Shown here: positions 17,046-25,702 of the stretch, piece by piece
Layout: each line of letters opens with the position of its first letter
How positions within the stretch are numbered: position 1 is the stretch's first letter
Assembly: GCF_007971525.1 (NCBI RefSeq)
Contig: NZ_CP042437.1
Location: 3,968,001 to 4,032,000 of the forward strand
Direction of reading: 5' to 3'
From: Mucilaginibacter ginsenosidivorax
GTDB taxonomy: Bacteria; Bacteroidota; Bacteroidia; Sphingobacteriales; Sphingobacteriaceae
Length of the DNA: 64,000 bases
Notes under the pieces: generated by a model
What the model saw: only the letters and a program-made list of their open reading frames with translations
Database searches by the model: none
Told to the model about the DNA's origin: nothing
Program-made: the position numbers and the translations under genes

Positions 17046-18334
17046 TACGCTACCGCAACCATCGGTTCTTCTACTTCTTTTGTTACTGTTTGTTTTTGAA
17101 AACGGGTTATCAGCACAATTACAGATACTGTCATAACAGCTATGCCGATATAGGTAAAAGCCTGCACGTAAGTGATGGTGGTTGATTTAAACAGGAAGCC
17201 GAACAGCATGCCACCCAGGTTACCGCCAGCGCCAACTATACCGCTTACCATGCCAACGTTTTTACTGTTAATGAACGGCACAATGCCGTAAGTGGCGCCA
17301 TTTGACATTTTAAGAAACAGCGCAAATGAAAGCATGGAAATGATAGCAGCAGTAAGGTTGCCCGAGTTGGCAAACAGGATAAGCCCGGCACCCTCTAACA
17401 GCAATACACCGGCAAGCAATAAGCCTTTGCCGCGCATGCCGAATTTGCCGCCAACCTTATCAGATACAATACCGCCCAAAGCGCGGGCAAAAATGTTCAT
17501 AAACCCAAAAATACCCGCCCAGAAACCGGCCGAACTTTGCGACAGGTGGAAAGTATCTACAAAATGCAACGAGGCCACATTGTCAAAAGTAATTTCCATG
17601 CCAAAACACATCGCATAGGCCATTGTCAGGGCCCAAACACGCCAGTCGGCAAGTATCGACCAATCGGTTTTGGTAGAGTTGGTTTTGGCATAGCCTACTT
17701 CGTCGTAGTTGCCGTTCGGCGTGTCTTTGGTGTATTTATTATATAAAAAGGCAATGATAAGCATCATTACGCCCGGTACTATCATTGCGTAGCGCCATGC
17801 TTCGGCCTTGGTAAAACCGGCACCTACAATTGCTGCAAATATTAAGGGCATAACCATGTTAGTTACACCGCCGCCCAGGTTACCCCAGCCGCCGGTTACC
17901 GCATTGGCAGTACCTTTTATATTGGGTGCAAACATCATAGATGTATGAAACTGGGTAATTACAAACGATGAACCAATTACACCTATAGCCAGGCGAAACA
18001 ACAGGAACGAAGTGTAATCATGAGCAAGCCCTACCAAAAAAACCGGGATAGAGCCAACTATTAATAGCCTGACGGCTGTTTTGCGTGGCCCCCAGGTATC
18101 GCAAAGCTTACCAATAATAAGGCGGGCAATTATGGTTGCCGCTACAGATGCTATAATGGTATTACCTACCTGTCCTTTGGTTAAGTGCAGTTCGGCGCGT
18201 ATGGTTGGCATTAATGGTGCCAGGCCAAACCAGCCAAAAAAGCACACAAAAAACATAAGCCAGGTAATATGAAAGGTGCGCATTTGAACGCCCTTTAATG
18301 AAAATATATTGAGTTTGGTCAGTTGTTTTTCCAT
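17045..18334 (-). CDS. Nitrate/nitrite MFS transporter (NarK/NNP family)
   Basis: 429 residues, about 12 membrane helices. The nitrate/nitrite porter signatures appear twice: GGWGNLGGGVTN in the first half and VGAGGNLGGMLFG in the second. FRLAIGVIGSSF, with an Arg in a helix, also fits the family. It imports nitrate (and perhaps exports nitrite) across the inner membrane. The gene lies between the porin (114 bases upstream) and nitrate reductase; about 200 bases of repeat DNA separate it from the latter. The stop codon abuts a repeat element. Confidence 0.92.
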   Translation of the reverse strand: MEKQLTKLNIFSLKGVQMRTFHITWLMFFVCFFGWFGLAPLMPTIRAELHLTKGQVGNTIIASVAATIIARLIIGKLCDTWGPRKTAVRLLIVGSIPVFLVGLAHDYTSFLLFRLAIGVIGSSFVITQFHTSMMFAPNIKGTANAVTGGWGNLGGGVTNMVMPLIFAAIVGAGFTKAEAWRYAMIVPGVMMLIIAFLYNKYTKDTPNGNYDEVGYAKTNSTKTDWSILADWRVWALTMAYAMCFGMEITFDNVASLHFVDTFHLSQSSAGFWAGIFGFMNIFARALGGIVSDKVGGKFGMRGKGLLLAGVLLLEGAGLILFANSGNLTAAIISMLSFALFLKMSNGATYGIVPFINSKNVGMVSGIVGAGGNLGGMLFGFLFKSTTITYVQAFTYIGIAVMTVSVIVLITRFQKQTVTKEVEEPMVAVA

Positions 18335-18347
18335 GATCTGTTTTTTT

Positions 18348-18441
18348 AGCTAAAAGCTGAAAGCGAAAGGCCAAAAGCTTTTAGTGTTTATTTTAATTTT
18401 TACCATTCTTCGCTTTGGGCCTTAAGCCTTCGGCTTTGAGC
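18348..18441. repeat. Palindromic repeat of the AGCTAAAAGC type
   Basis: Left part AGCTAAAAGCTGAAAGCGAA with AGGCC, right part GGGCCTTAAGCCTTCGGCTT, together an imperfect inverted repeat between porin and transporter genes. The segment at 63886-63920 near the window end shares AGCTAAAAGC and AAGGC blocks on its minus strand. Probably a dispersed repeat that may double as a processing or attenuation site. Confidence 0.45.
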
Positions 18442-18448
18442 TCACATA

Positions 18449-19990
18449 TTATTTATTCAAAAATTCCGGTTTGATGTTTAGCTGCAGGTAGGCCCAAAAC
18501 GGGTGCAGTTTGCTTGAACCCGGTGTTAGGCTTTTGGCATATTCCATACTACTGGTTGCGGCCATGTATGATAAACCCAAATCAACCGTAGTAAACTTGT
18601 TAAGCTTATAGCTGTTGGTTAAATCAAACTCGGTGCCCAGGTATTTGCCAATGGCCTGCCCATTTGTTCCTTTTTGATCCTGGGCCAGCAGGAAATAATG
18701 ATTAGCCAGTTCGGTGCTAAAACGTTTATTATCTGAAAGATATTTAATTTTCAAATAGGGGTTACTTAAGCCTCCCGTTGGCGAACCGCTGCCCGCGTAA
18801 AAGAAATCCATATAGCCCCAGAACTTGTGAGGTGTGCCATACAGCGGATCAAACCGGTGGTTGGTTTTTGAGGTTGACAAGGCATCGTTGCCTGAAAGGT
18901 AATCCCAGCCGGCGGTATAGCCCCAGTTTTTTCCTTTGTATAATAAGGCCACTGTATAGGTATAGGCGCTCAGGTCAAGGCCGTCTTTATCATGGCCACC
19001 CTGGTAATAAAAGCCTCCGTTTATGCCCCATTGGTCTTTATCGCCAAATACTGGGTTTACCAGCAAACCGGTTGTATATCTTGTATTTACACCGGCCTGG
19101 TTAAAGCGGCGGCCGTAAATGTAACCTTCGTCTGTGCCAGATACATTTTTTACCGAATCGAGTTTATACTTGCCAAATTGGTCTGCCAAAAACAGACCGG
19201 ATATTTTTGTTTTGTTGATTTTTTTGGCAACATATAAATATTCAAGCGACTTGTAGTTTTGATTTAAGCCGTTGGTACCCGGTGGGTTTAAAAATGATGG
19301 GCTTCCTGTTTTTGAACTGATGCCCGCAGCATTAACCAGTGGTATAAGGCCGGCCGGCGTATTGGCCAAATTGCCTTTGCTGTCCTTTACCGTTGCGGGC
19401 ACATTTGCAGGGGTATAATAGGTGCCGTTGTAATTAATAGCATCCGAGCTTTGGTTAAAGGCTAAGCCCAGGTCAAGCTGCCAGCCCGATTGCTGTAGTT
19501 TAAAAACAAGGGCATCGTGCCTGCGTGCCTGCTGCAACCAGTCCGATGCGCCTAACAGGCGTTCGTCGTCATAAACAAGTTCCTGGCGGCCTGCTTTAAT
19601 GGCAAAATAATCAACAGGAGAGAATTTGAAGGAAGTATCTTTTTTATTGGATAGAATTAATTCGGCCCAGGCTTCGTGAACACCTAAGCGGTTACCATCA
19701 TTAATGGTGATGGTTGATGCATCCTGGCCCCAAAGCCTTACATCCTGTACGGATGCCTGGAAAATAAGGCGGCTGCTTTTATAATTAAAGGTAAGCCTCG
19801 TTCGTTGCGATACAAAGGCCGCGGTTTTATTACCAATTGGCTCCAAAGTTCCATAACCATCACGTAACTCGCCCCTTGTTTTAATCTGCCCGGTTACAGA
19901 TAGCTGTGCCGATGCATTATAGGAGATAAAACATGATATAATTAATAGAATTTTGCCAATGGTGTATTGATTAGATACATTTTTGTACAT
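18449..19990 (-). CDS. Alginate-export-family outer-membrane porin, probable nitrate entry porin
   Basis: 513 residues with a signal peptide (IGKILLIISCFISYNASAQ). The mature part starts LSVTGQIKTRGELRDGYG and is a run of amphipathic beta strands ending FWAYLQLNIKPEFLNK, as expected for an outer-membrane barrel. GRQELVYDDERLLGASDW is characteristic of the alginate export (PF13372) family, which in Bacteroidota is often found in nitrate or nitrite loci. As first gene of the nitrate operon it most likely passes nitrate; the substrate is inferred from position only. Confidence 0.8.
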   Translation of the reverse strand: MYKNVSNQYTIGKILLIISCFISYNASAQLSVTGQIKTRGELRDGYGTLEPIGNKTAAFVSQRTRLTFNYKSSRLIFQASVQDVRLWGQDASTITINDGNRLGVHEAWAELILSNKKDTSFKFSPVDYFAIKAGRQELVYDDERLLGASDWLQQARRHDALVFKLQQSGWQLDLGLAFNQSSDAINYNGTYYTPANVPATVKDSKGNLANTPAGLIPLVNAAGISSKTGSPSFLNPPGTNGLNQNYKSLEYLYVAKKINKTKISGLFLADQFGKYKLDSVKNVSGTDEGYIYGRRFNQAGVNTRYTTGLLVNPVFGDKDQWGINGGFYYQGGHDKDGLDLSAYTYTVALLYKGKNWGYTAGWDYLSGNDALSTSKTNHRFDPLYGTPHKFWGYMDFFYAGSGSPTGGLSNPYLKIKYLSDNKRFSTELANHYFLLAQDQKGTNGQAIGKYLGTEFDLTNSYKLNKFTTVDLGLSYMAATSSMEYAKSLTPGSSKLHPFWAYLQLNIKPEFLNK

Positions 19991-20429
19991 TTGAGTTGGT
20001 TTTTTATTTGTTAAAGCGATTAAAAACTGGACTAACCCTGTCTGGGAATGCGACCTCCCGGCAGGGCTTTTTTATATTTTTTTGATTTTCACCATAGGCG
20101 ACTTCTTTTTTGTTTAAATGATCATTTAATTAGCATAAATATATCTTATTTCATGATTAGATGCAAATTAATTCGTTTTAAAGTTGATTTTTATGATTAA
20201 AATCATGTAAATGTTGAATTTTTAGCAAAAATTTAAATTTGCAAGTCAAAAAAATTACTAAAATGTGTTTTTGATAATTTTTAGATGTGGTTAAAATGAA
20301 TTTTTTGCAATAAATTCGATAAAAAATATAAATCCATTGAATTATTGAGGTTTTAAACTCGATAATTTCGAACAAAATATAATTTAACCGGTTTTTAATG
20401 CTGGTAAATAGAGAAATTTGTACCCCGAA
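19991..20429. promoter_or_regulatory. Divergent promoter region of nitrate operon and Crp/Fnr gene
   Basis: About 440 bases, very A+T-rich, between the porin gene (leftward) and the regulator gene (rightward). It contains two clear dyads: TTAAATGATCATTTAA at 20114-20129 and ATGATTAAAATCAT at 20193-20206. The latter has TGAT-N4-ATCA geometry, as in FNR sites. A GC-rich stretch near 20050-20070 (CCTCCCGGCAGGGCTTTTTT) resembles a small stem followed by T residues. No gene is seen. Confidence 0.5.
20193..20206. promoter_or_regulatory. FNR-like dyad, candidate Crp/Fnr operator
   Basis: ATGATT-AA-AATCAT, that is TGAT-N4-ATCA, the half-site order and spacing of classical FNR boxes. It lies 202 bases upstream of the porin start and 223 upstream of the Crp/Fnr start. 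Assignment to the neighbouring regulator is inference; A+T-rich DNA makes short dyads easy to find by chance. Confidence 0.4.
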
Positions 20430-21125
20430 ATGAAAAAAAAAGCTCAGTGCGATAATCAAACTTGTTTTTTGTGTAAAAGCTGCATTAAAGAGTGGCTGCC
20501 TGCAGTTGCGGCCAATAAAAAAAACTTCGCTGTTAAAAAAGGACAGGTTATTTTTAGTGAAGGCGACCCGGTTACCGGTATTTACTTTGTTTACGAGGGT
20601 AATGTTAAGGTTCATAAAAAATGGGGGGCCGATAAGGAGCTGATTATTCGCTTTGCCAATAAGGGCGCTATTTTTGGCCACCGGGTTTTGGGTAAACACG
20701 CCACGCATTACCCAATTTCGGCAACGGCGTTAGAAGCCGGTATTATATGTTATATAGATATGGAGTTTTTTGAGGCTACCTTAAAGGTAAATCCTCATTT
20801 TACTTATGAACTGATGCTGTTTTTTGCTGATGAACTGCAGGAGGCAGAAAAGAAAATGCGCAACCTGGCCCATATGCCGGTAAAGGGGCGTGTGGCACAC
20901 GCCTTAATAACCCTTAAAGATCAGTTTGGGACTAATGATGAAGGGCATGTTAATATCGAGCTTACGCGGCAGGATCTGGCTTCATTTGCAGGCGCAACTT
21001 ACGAAACCGTTTTTAGAGTAGTTAATGAACTGATACAAGATGGTATTGTTACCACCAATGGCAAAAAAATAAGTATAACCGACCTGGACAAATTATTTGC
21101 CCTTACCCAGGATTCCAGCCTTTAG
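20430..21125 (+). CDS. Crp/Fnr-family regulator with N-terminal cysteine cluster
   Basis: 231 residues from the ATG at 20430; an in-frame TTG four codons upstream is less likely. Cysteines 7, 12, 15 and 18 form C-x4-C-x2-C-x2-C, suggesting an Fe-S cluster as in FNR. A cNMP-type barrel follows (KKGQVIFSEGDPVTGIYFVY, near residues 37-56), then a helix-turn-helix with RQDLASFAGATYETVFRVVN near 185-205. Placed between the nitrate operon and nirBD, it is the obvious local regulator, sensing oxygen, NO or redox. Its stop codon directly abuts the convergent nirD stop. Confidence 0.88.
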   Translation: MKKKAQCDNQTCFLCKSCIKEWLPAVAANKKNFAVKKGQVIFSEGDPVTGIYFVYEGNVKVHKKWGADKELIIRFANKGAIFGHRVLGKHATHYPISATALEAGIICYIDMEFFEATLKVNPHFTYELMLFFADELQEAEKKMRNLAHMPVKGRVAHALITLKDQFGTNDEGHVNIELTRQDLASFAGATYETVFRVVNELIQDGIVTTNGKKISITDLDKLFALTQDSSL

Positions 21126-21476
21126 TTACGCTACGCTTATAAATACTTTTCCGTCGATTACTTTAACGGGGTAAGTTTTTATAGTCAGTTCTTCCTCGCC
21201 GATGCATTCGCCGGTAAGTAACGAGAATGCTTTTTTGTGAAAGGGGCAAGCTACCTTTGGTTCGCAGCTTTCGCCGGTACTGCCAATCATTCCCCGCGAA
21301 ATAGCCATTTGCTGTTTATGCGGGCAAAGATTTTGAGTGGCATACCACTCGTTGCGGCGGGCAAAGTTAAATATGGCTATCTGCTCATTGCCATGTTTAA
21401 TGCACGATCCGCCATTTTCGGGCACATCATCCACATAGCAGGCCATTATCCATTTGGTTTCTATCGCTGTTTCCAT
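21126..21476 (-). CDS. nirD: Nitrite reductase small subunit, Rieske type
   Basis: 116 residues. Rieske [2Fe-2S] ligands are intact: Cys51 and His53 in NLCPHKQQ, Cys77 and His80 in ACPFHKKAF. NirD is the small subunit of the cytoplasmic NADH-dependent nitrite reductase, which makes ammonium from nitrite. It follows nirB by 88 bases on the same strand. Length and motifs are normal. Confidence 0.93.
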   Translation of the reverse strand: METAIETKWIMACYVDDVPENGGSCIKHGNEQIAIFNFARRNEWYATQNLCPHKQQMAISRGMIGSTGESCEPKVACPFHKKAFSLLTGECIGEEELTIKTYPVKVIDGKVFISVA

Positions 21477-21564
21477 TGTGCTATATTTTTATCGGCCGGA
21501 CAAGCCCTTGTTGAACCTGTAGCCTTTTTTTTGACTTTTTACTTTTGATTTTTGACTTTGAAAC

Positions 21565-24060
21565 CTACCATCCTTTGGCTTTCACCTGTTCGCGCATTGG
21601 CTCAAACTGGGCGGTTGGATCTTTTTCTTCGGGCGCGTTAATAAAGTGGGCAAAGCGTTTACGCATGGCCGGGCTTTCAATAACCTCTTTCCATTCACAG
21701 TGGTAGGAGTTAACCAGCATTTGCATCTCCTCTTCCAGTTGTTCGGCCAGGCCCAGGCTATCGTTTACAATTACATTTTTAAGATAACTCATTCCGCCAT
21801 CCAGTTTATTAAGCCAGGTTGCGGTGCGGGTTAGCGGGTCGGCAGTTTTTATATAAAACATCAGGAACCTATCCAGGTATTTTACCAACGTCTCTTTATC
21901 AATATCGGTAGCCAATAACAACGCGTGCTGTGGTTTTGATCCGCCGTTGCCGCATACATATAAATTCCAACCCTTTTCGGTGGCTATAATTCCAAAATCT
22001 TTTGATTGTGCCTCGGCGCATTCGCGTACGCAGCCGCTTACGCCACCTTTGAGTTTGTGCGGTGCACGGATGCCCTTGTATCTGTCTTCAATCTCGATAG
22101 CAAAGGTTACACTGTCATGCAAACCAAACCGGCACCAGGTACTGCCTACGCAGCTTTTTACTGTACGCAAAGCCTTGCCATATGCATGTCCGCTTTCAAA
22201 GCCGGCGTCTATCAACTCTTTCCAAATTAACGGCAAATCGCTTAAGTGCGCGCCAAACATATCAATGCGCTGGCCGCCGGTTATTTTGGTATATAAGCCG
22301 TACCGCTTGGCAACCTGTCCAATTACTATCAGTTTATCTGGTGTAATTTCGCCGCCGGGTATGCGTGGCACTACAGAATAGGTGCCTCCTTTTTGAATAT
22401 TGGCCAAAAACCTGTCGTTGCTATCTTGTATTACTTCCTGTTTTACAATCACATCGTTCCAAAGGCTTGATAGTATGCTGGCAACAACCGGCTTGCAGGT
22501 TTCGCAACCGTCGCCTTTGCCGTAATGATCAAGCACCAGGTCGTAATTTTTTAATTTATTAATCTTTACCAGGTCAAACAACTCCTGGCGCGAGTAATCG
22601 AAATGCTCGCAGATAGAGTTTTTAACATATTGTCCGTTTGCTTTAAGGGTGCCGGCAATTAAATCTTTCACCATTGGCACGCAGCCGCCGCAACCCGTGC
22701 CGGCTTTGGTGCCCTTTTTCATGCCATCAATGCTGGTAACTCCGCCATTGCTTACTGCCGAGCAGATTGCGCCCTTGATTACCGCCTCGCATGAGCAAAT
22801 AAGCGCATCGTCGGGCAGGTTCATTACTCCGGCACCTTCGCTTGCAGCACCGCCTCTTGAGCCCAATATTAAATCTTCGGGATCGGGCGGGAGTATTATT
22901 TTATTATTAACGGTTTGCAGCAGCATGTTGTAAGCTTCTGCATCGCCAATTAAAATACCACCCAGTAAATTTTTGCCATCATTGGTAATGTTAATGCGCT
23001 TGTAAATTCCTTTATGGGTATCTTCAAATAAAATGGTGCGGCAATCGGGTTCGGTTATAAAGGCATCACCAAAGCTGGCCACATCAACACCAATCAGCTT
23101 AAGCTTGGTGCTCATATCGTAACCGTAAAAAGATTTATCGGCCGCGGTTAAATGAGCGGCTGCAATATCAGCCATCTCATAACCGGGCGCAATCAAACCA
23201 TATATCATGCCCTCGTATAAAGCACATTCGCCAATGGCGTAAATATGCTCATCGCTGGTTTGCATTTTTTCGTTCACTACTATACCACCGCGGGTACCCA
23301 CATGCAGGCCTGCCAGTTTTGCCAGCTCATCGCGCGGGCGGATACCGGCCGATATTACCAGCATATCTACTGCCAGCTGGCTATCATCATTAAACTTTAA
23401 AGATTGGATTTTTTTATCGCCGGCAATGGCGGCTGTGCTTTTATTTAAATGAATGTGCAGGCCCAGCTGGCTTAACTTCATCTGCAGCATGTTGCTCCCT
23501 GCCGAATCTATTTGCCTTGGCATTAGCCTTGGCGCAAATTCAATAACATGTGTTTCGGTAATACCTAAATCTATCAGGGCTTTGGCCGCCTCGAGGCCAA
23601 GCAGCCCGCCACCCATTACAGCTCCCGATTTGGCATTGGCAGCGTAGGTTTTTATAAGCTCAAGATCTTCAATGGTGCGGTATACAAATACGCCTTCTTT
23701 TTCTATCCCCGGGATATCGGGCACAAAAGCAGATGAACCGGTTGCTAATACCAGATAGTCGTATTTTAAGGTAATACCTTTTAAAGAGTGGATGGTTTTT
23801 GCTGTGCGGTTAATCTCCTGGATAGGATCGTCTAAATGCAGCGCGATGCCATTATCGGTATACCATGATAAAGTGGAAAGCGACAGGTCATCGGCGGTTT
23901 TGCCATTAAAATACTCGCTAAGATGTACCCGGTCATAAGCGTGACGGGGCTCTTCGCCAAAAACAATTATTTGGAACTGGGTTGATCTGGCTAAAAGTTT
24001 TTCGCAAAACTTATAGCCTACCATACCGTTGCCAACAACAATAATGGTTGGTTTTGACAT
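21565..24060 (-). CDS. nirB: NADH-dependent nitrite reductase large subunit
   Basis: 831 residues. N-terminal FAD/NADH domains start IIVVGNGMVGYKFCEKLL, with a second dinucleotide motif GAVMGGGLLGLEAAKAL. Next come BFD-like [2Fe-2S] segments (LICSCEAV and GTGCGGC near 420-460, DGCETC near 520). The C-terminal siroheme half carries the paired motifs C-x5-C (SCVGSTWC) and C-x3-C (GCVRECAEA) that bind siroheme/4Fe-4S. It reduces nitrite to ammonium in six electron steps. Divergent from cobA, which supplies siroheme. No disruption seen. Confidence 0.96.
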   Translation of the reverse strand: MSKPTIIVVGNGMVGYKFCEKLLARSTQFQIIVFGEEPRHAYDRVHLSEYFNGKTADDLSLSTLSWYTDNGIALHLDDPIQEINRTAKTIHSLKGITLKYDYLVLATGSSAFVPDIPGIEKEGVFVYRTIEDLELIKTYAANAKSGAVMGGGLLGLEAAKALIDLGITETHVIEFAPRLMPRQIDSAGSNMLQMKLSQLGLHIHLNKSTAAIAGDKKIQSLKFNDDSQLAVDMLVISAGIRPRDELAKLAGLHVGTRGGIVVNEKMQTSDEHIYAIGECALYEGMIYGLIAPGYEMADIAAAHLTAADKSFYGYDMSTKLKLIGVDVASFGDAFITEPDCRTILFEDTHKGIYKRINITNDGKNLLGGILIGDAEAYNMLLQTVNNKIILPPDPEDLILGSRGGAASEGAGVMNLPDDALICSCEAVIKGAICSAVSNGGVTSIDGMKKGTKAGTGCGGCVPMVKDLIAGTLKANGQYVKNSICEHFDYSRQELFDLVKINKLKNYDLVLDHYGKGDGCETCKPVVASILSSLWNDVIVKQEVIQDSNDRFLANIQKGGTYSVVPRIPGGEITPDKLIVIGQVAKRYGLYTKITGGQRIDMFGAHLSDLPLIWKELIDAGFESGHAYGKALRTVKSCVGSTWCRFGLHDSVTFAIEIEDRYKGIRAPHKLKGGVSGCVRECAEAQSKDFGIIATEKGWNLYVCGNGGSKPQHALLLATDIDKETLVKYLDRFLMFYIKTADPLTRTATWLNKLDGGMSYLKNVIVNDSLGLAEQLEEEMQMLVNSYHCEWKEVIESPAMRKRFAHFINAPEEKDPTAQFEPMREQVKAKGW

Positions 24061-24118
24061 GTTGGAATTTTTTAAATGTTAAAGCAATTTTCAAACTTAA
24101 ATGAACCAAATGCGACCC

Positions 24119-24135
24119 TGATTTCATTTATATCA
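24119..24135. promoter_or_regulatory. Candidate operator, copy 1 (TGAT-N9-ATCA)
   Basis: TGATTTCATTTATATCA lies 59 bases upstream of the nirB start. It matches 15 of 17 bases of the site at 24234-24250 in the same intergenic region. Half-sites TGAT and ATCA suggest binding of a Crp/Fnr-type protein, most simply the regulator at 20430. The link is inference. Confidence 0.45.
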
Positions 24136-24233
24136 CAATAATAACTCAAAAAAACATTAAATGGAAATTTATTTTAAGATTTTTATTAAATAAATCATGT
24201 TTATTGATGTTTTAATTGTTAATTTAGTGCTAA

Positions 24234-24250
24234 TGATATAATTTATATCA
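24234..24250. promoter_or_regulatory. Candidate operator, copy 2, inside a perfect 19-bp palindrome
   Basis: TGATATAATTTATATCA, flanked by A and T, gives the 9-1-9 palindrome ATGATATAATTTATATCAT at 24233-24251. It lies about 100 bases upstream of cobA and 175 upstream of nirB. A further half-site TTTATATCA occurs just downstream near 24254-24262. See the matching 17-mer at 24119. Confidence 0.5.
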
Positions 24251-24348
24251 TTTTTTATATCAATCATAATGTTTGATTTTAACATTTTATCAAAATCATC
24301 AAAATAAAACAGGCCAAAAGCTTGTTTTTTGATGTGAAAATTCAAATT

Positions 24349-25077
24349 ATGCAAAAAATTACTCAAAATCCTGAACTTTTTGTGCTTGGGGCTGGTCCCG
24401 GAGACCCGGAATTGATAACAATGAAGGGATATAAGGTATTACAGCAGGCAAATGTTGTATTATATGACAACCTGGCCAATAAAGAGTTGCTGGATATTTG
24501 CCGCGACGACTGCGAAAAGGTGTATGTAGGCAAACAACCCTACGGCGATTATACCCCGCAGGAAACAATTCACGAGCTGATTAAGCATTACGCTTTTACC
24601 AAAGGCAATGTAGTGAGGTTAAAGGGCGGCGATCCGTTTATATTTGGTCGCGGCTTTGAAGAAATTATTTACGCCAGGCAGCATGGCATAACTACACATT
24701 ATATACCGGGTGTTACCAGCATGCAGGCATCGGGCCTTCAGGATATTCCTTTAACCCACCGCCTGGTAAGCGAAAGTGTTTGGATGGTTACCGGAACCAA
24801 AAAAGACGGCAGCCTATCGGCCGATCTGGCCTGCGCTATGCAAAGCAACGCCACTGTAGTTATATATATGGGCATGAAAAAGCTGGCCGAAATTGCCCTT
24901 GCCTACGTAGCCTCGGGTAAAGGGCATACGCCTGCCGCTATTATTCAGCACGCATCGCTACCTAAACAAAAATCGGCGCGGGGGCAGGTTAAAGACCTGG
25001 TAGCTATCGCCGCCGAAAACCAGCTTACCTATCCGGCTATTATTATTATAGGCGATGTGGTTAACGTTAACAATTAA
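24349..25077 (+). CDS. cobA: Uroporphyrinogen-III C-methyltransferase
   Basis: 242 residues from the ATG at 24349; an upstream TTG would add nine residues not typical of the family. Signatures: VLGAGPGDPELITMKG near residue 12, RLKGGDPFIFGRGFEE near 90, and GVTSMQASG. It methylates uroporphyrinogen III twice to precorrin-2, the first step to siroheme, the cofactor of NirB. Divergent from nirB across a shared regulatory region, which fits. No dehydrogenase/ferrochelatase (CysG N-terminal part) is fused or adjacent. Confidence 0.95.
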   Translation: MQKITQNPELFVLGAGPGDPELITMKGYKVLQQANVVLYDNLANKELLDICRDDCEKVYVGKQPYGDYTPQETIHELIKHYAFTKGNVVRLKGGDPFIFGRGFEEIIYARQHGITTHYIPGVTSMQASGLQDIPLTHRLVSESVWMVTGTKKDGSLSADLACAMQSNATVVIYMGMKKLAEIALAYVASGKGHTPAAIIQHASLPKQKSARGQVKDLVAIAAENQLTYPAIIIIGDVVNVNN

Positions 25078-25083
25078 ACAAGT

Positions 25084-25452
25084 ATGAAAATCAGGATAAA
25101 AGGAAACTCGTTACGCTATCGTCTTACCAAAACCGATGTAGAAACCTTTGGCAGGGATGGGTACCTGGAAGAAAGCACCAAATTTGGTACCAGCACATTT
25201 AAATACGCCCTGCAGCGTACCGAGACCGAATTTTTAACGGCAGATTTTACCGATAATACCATTACCATGTATATGCCCGCCGCTTTGGCGCTTGAATGGA
25301 CCAGTACCGACCGCGTTGGCTATGAAAACAATAGCAGCGAAATGTACCTGCTTGTTGAAAAAGATTTTAAATGCCTGGATAATGTAGCCGAAGACCAGAG
25401 TGATAATTACCCAAACCCTTTGGTTGAAAATTTTACGAAGAAAAAGGCATAA
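25084..25452 (+). CDS. Conserved small protein, DUF7009-like
   Basis: 122 residues, starting 6 bases after cobA and so almost certainly in its operon. It begins MKIRIKGNSLRYRLTKTDVE and contains TITMYMPAALALEWTSTDRV. The pattern resembles, from memory, a family now called DUF7009. It has no signal peptide or membrane segment, and is acidic in the second half (DNVAEDQSDNYPNP). Repeated association with siroheme or nitrate genes would support a role there; function unknown. Confidence 0.65.
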   Translation: MKIRIKGNSLRYRLTKTDVETFGRDGYLEESTKFGTSTFKYALQRTETEFLTADFTDNTITMYMPAALALEWTSTDRVGYENNSSEMYLLVEKDFKCLDNVAEDQSDNYPNPLVENFTKKKA

Positions 25453-25702
25453 CGCAGGTTATATCAGTGTTGTTATTCCTGCAATTTATAATTTCTCCTG
25501 AAGTCGACTTTTCTTTCTTTCAAACTGGTTCTTCAGATACCCTTTACAATGAGGCTATTATTTATCTATCACAAAGTGCCCAGCAAATAAGCCTCCCCGA
25601 CTTAATAGCAGCGGATAGTGTTGTATAGAACCTAACAGGCAGTAAATCAATGTGTAAGCCGAAATGTTTTTTACTTTTTATTTGCATGAATAAAATTTAA
25701 TA

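Noticed and set aside
20178..20708. 176-codon minus-strand frame over the Crp/Fnr promoter and gene start
   Set aside because: Low-complexity Phe/Ile/Lys/Asn translation from A+T-rich DNA, antisense to a clear gene; no motif.
24169..24366. 65-codon minus-strand frame in the nirB-cobA gap
   Set aside because: Composition Ile/Lys/Asn from A+T-rich promoter DNA; covers the candidate operators and the cobA start.
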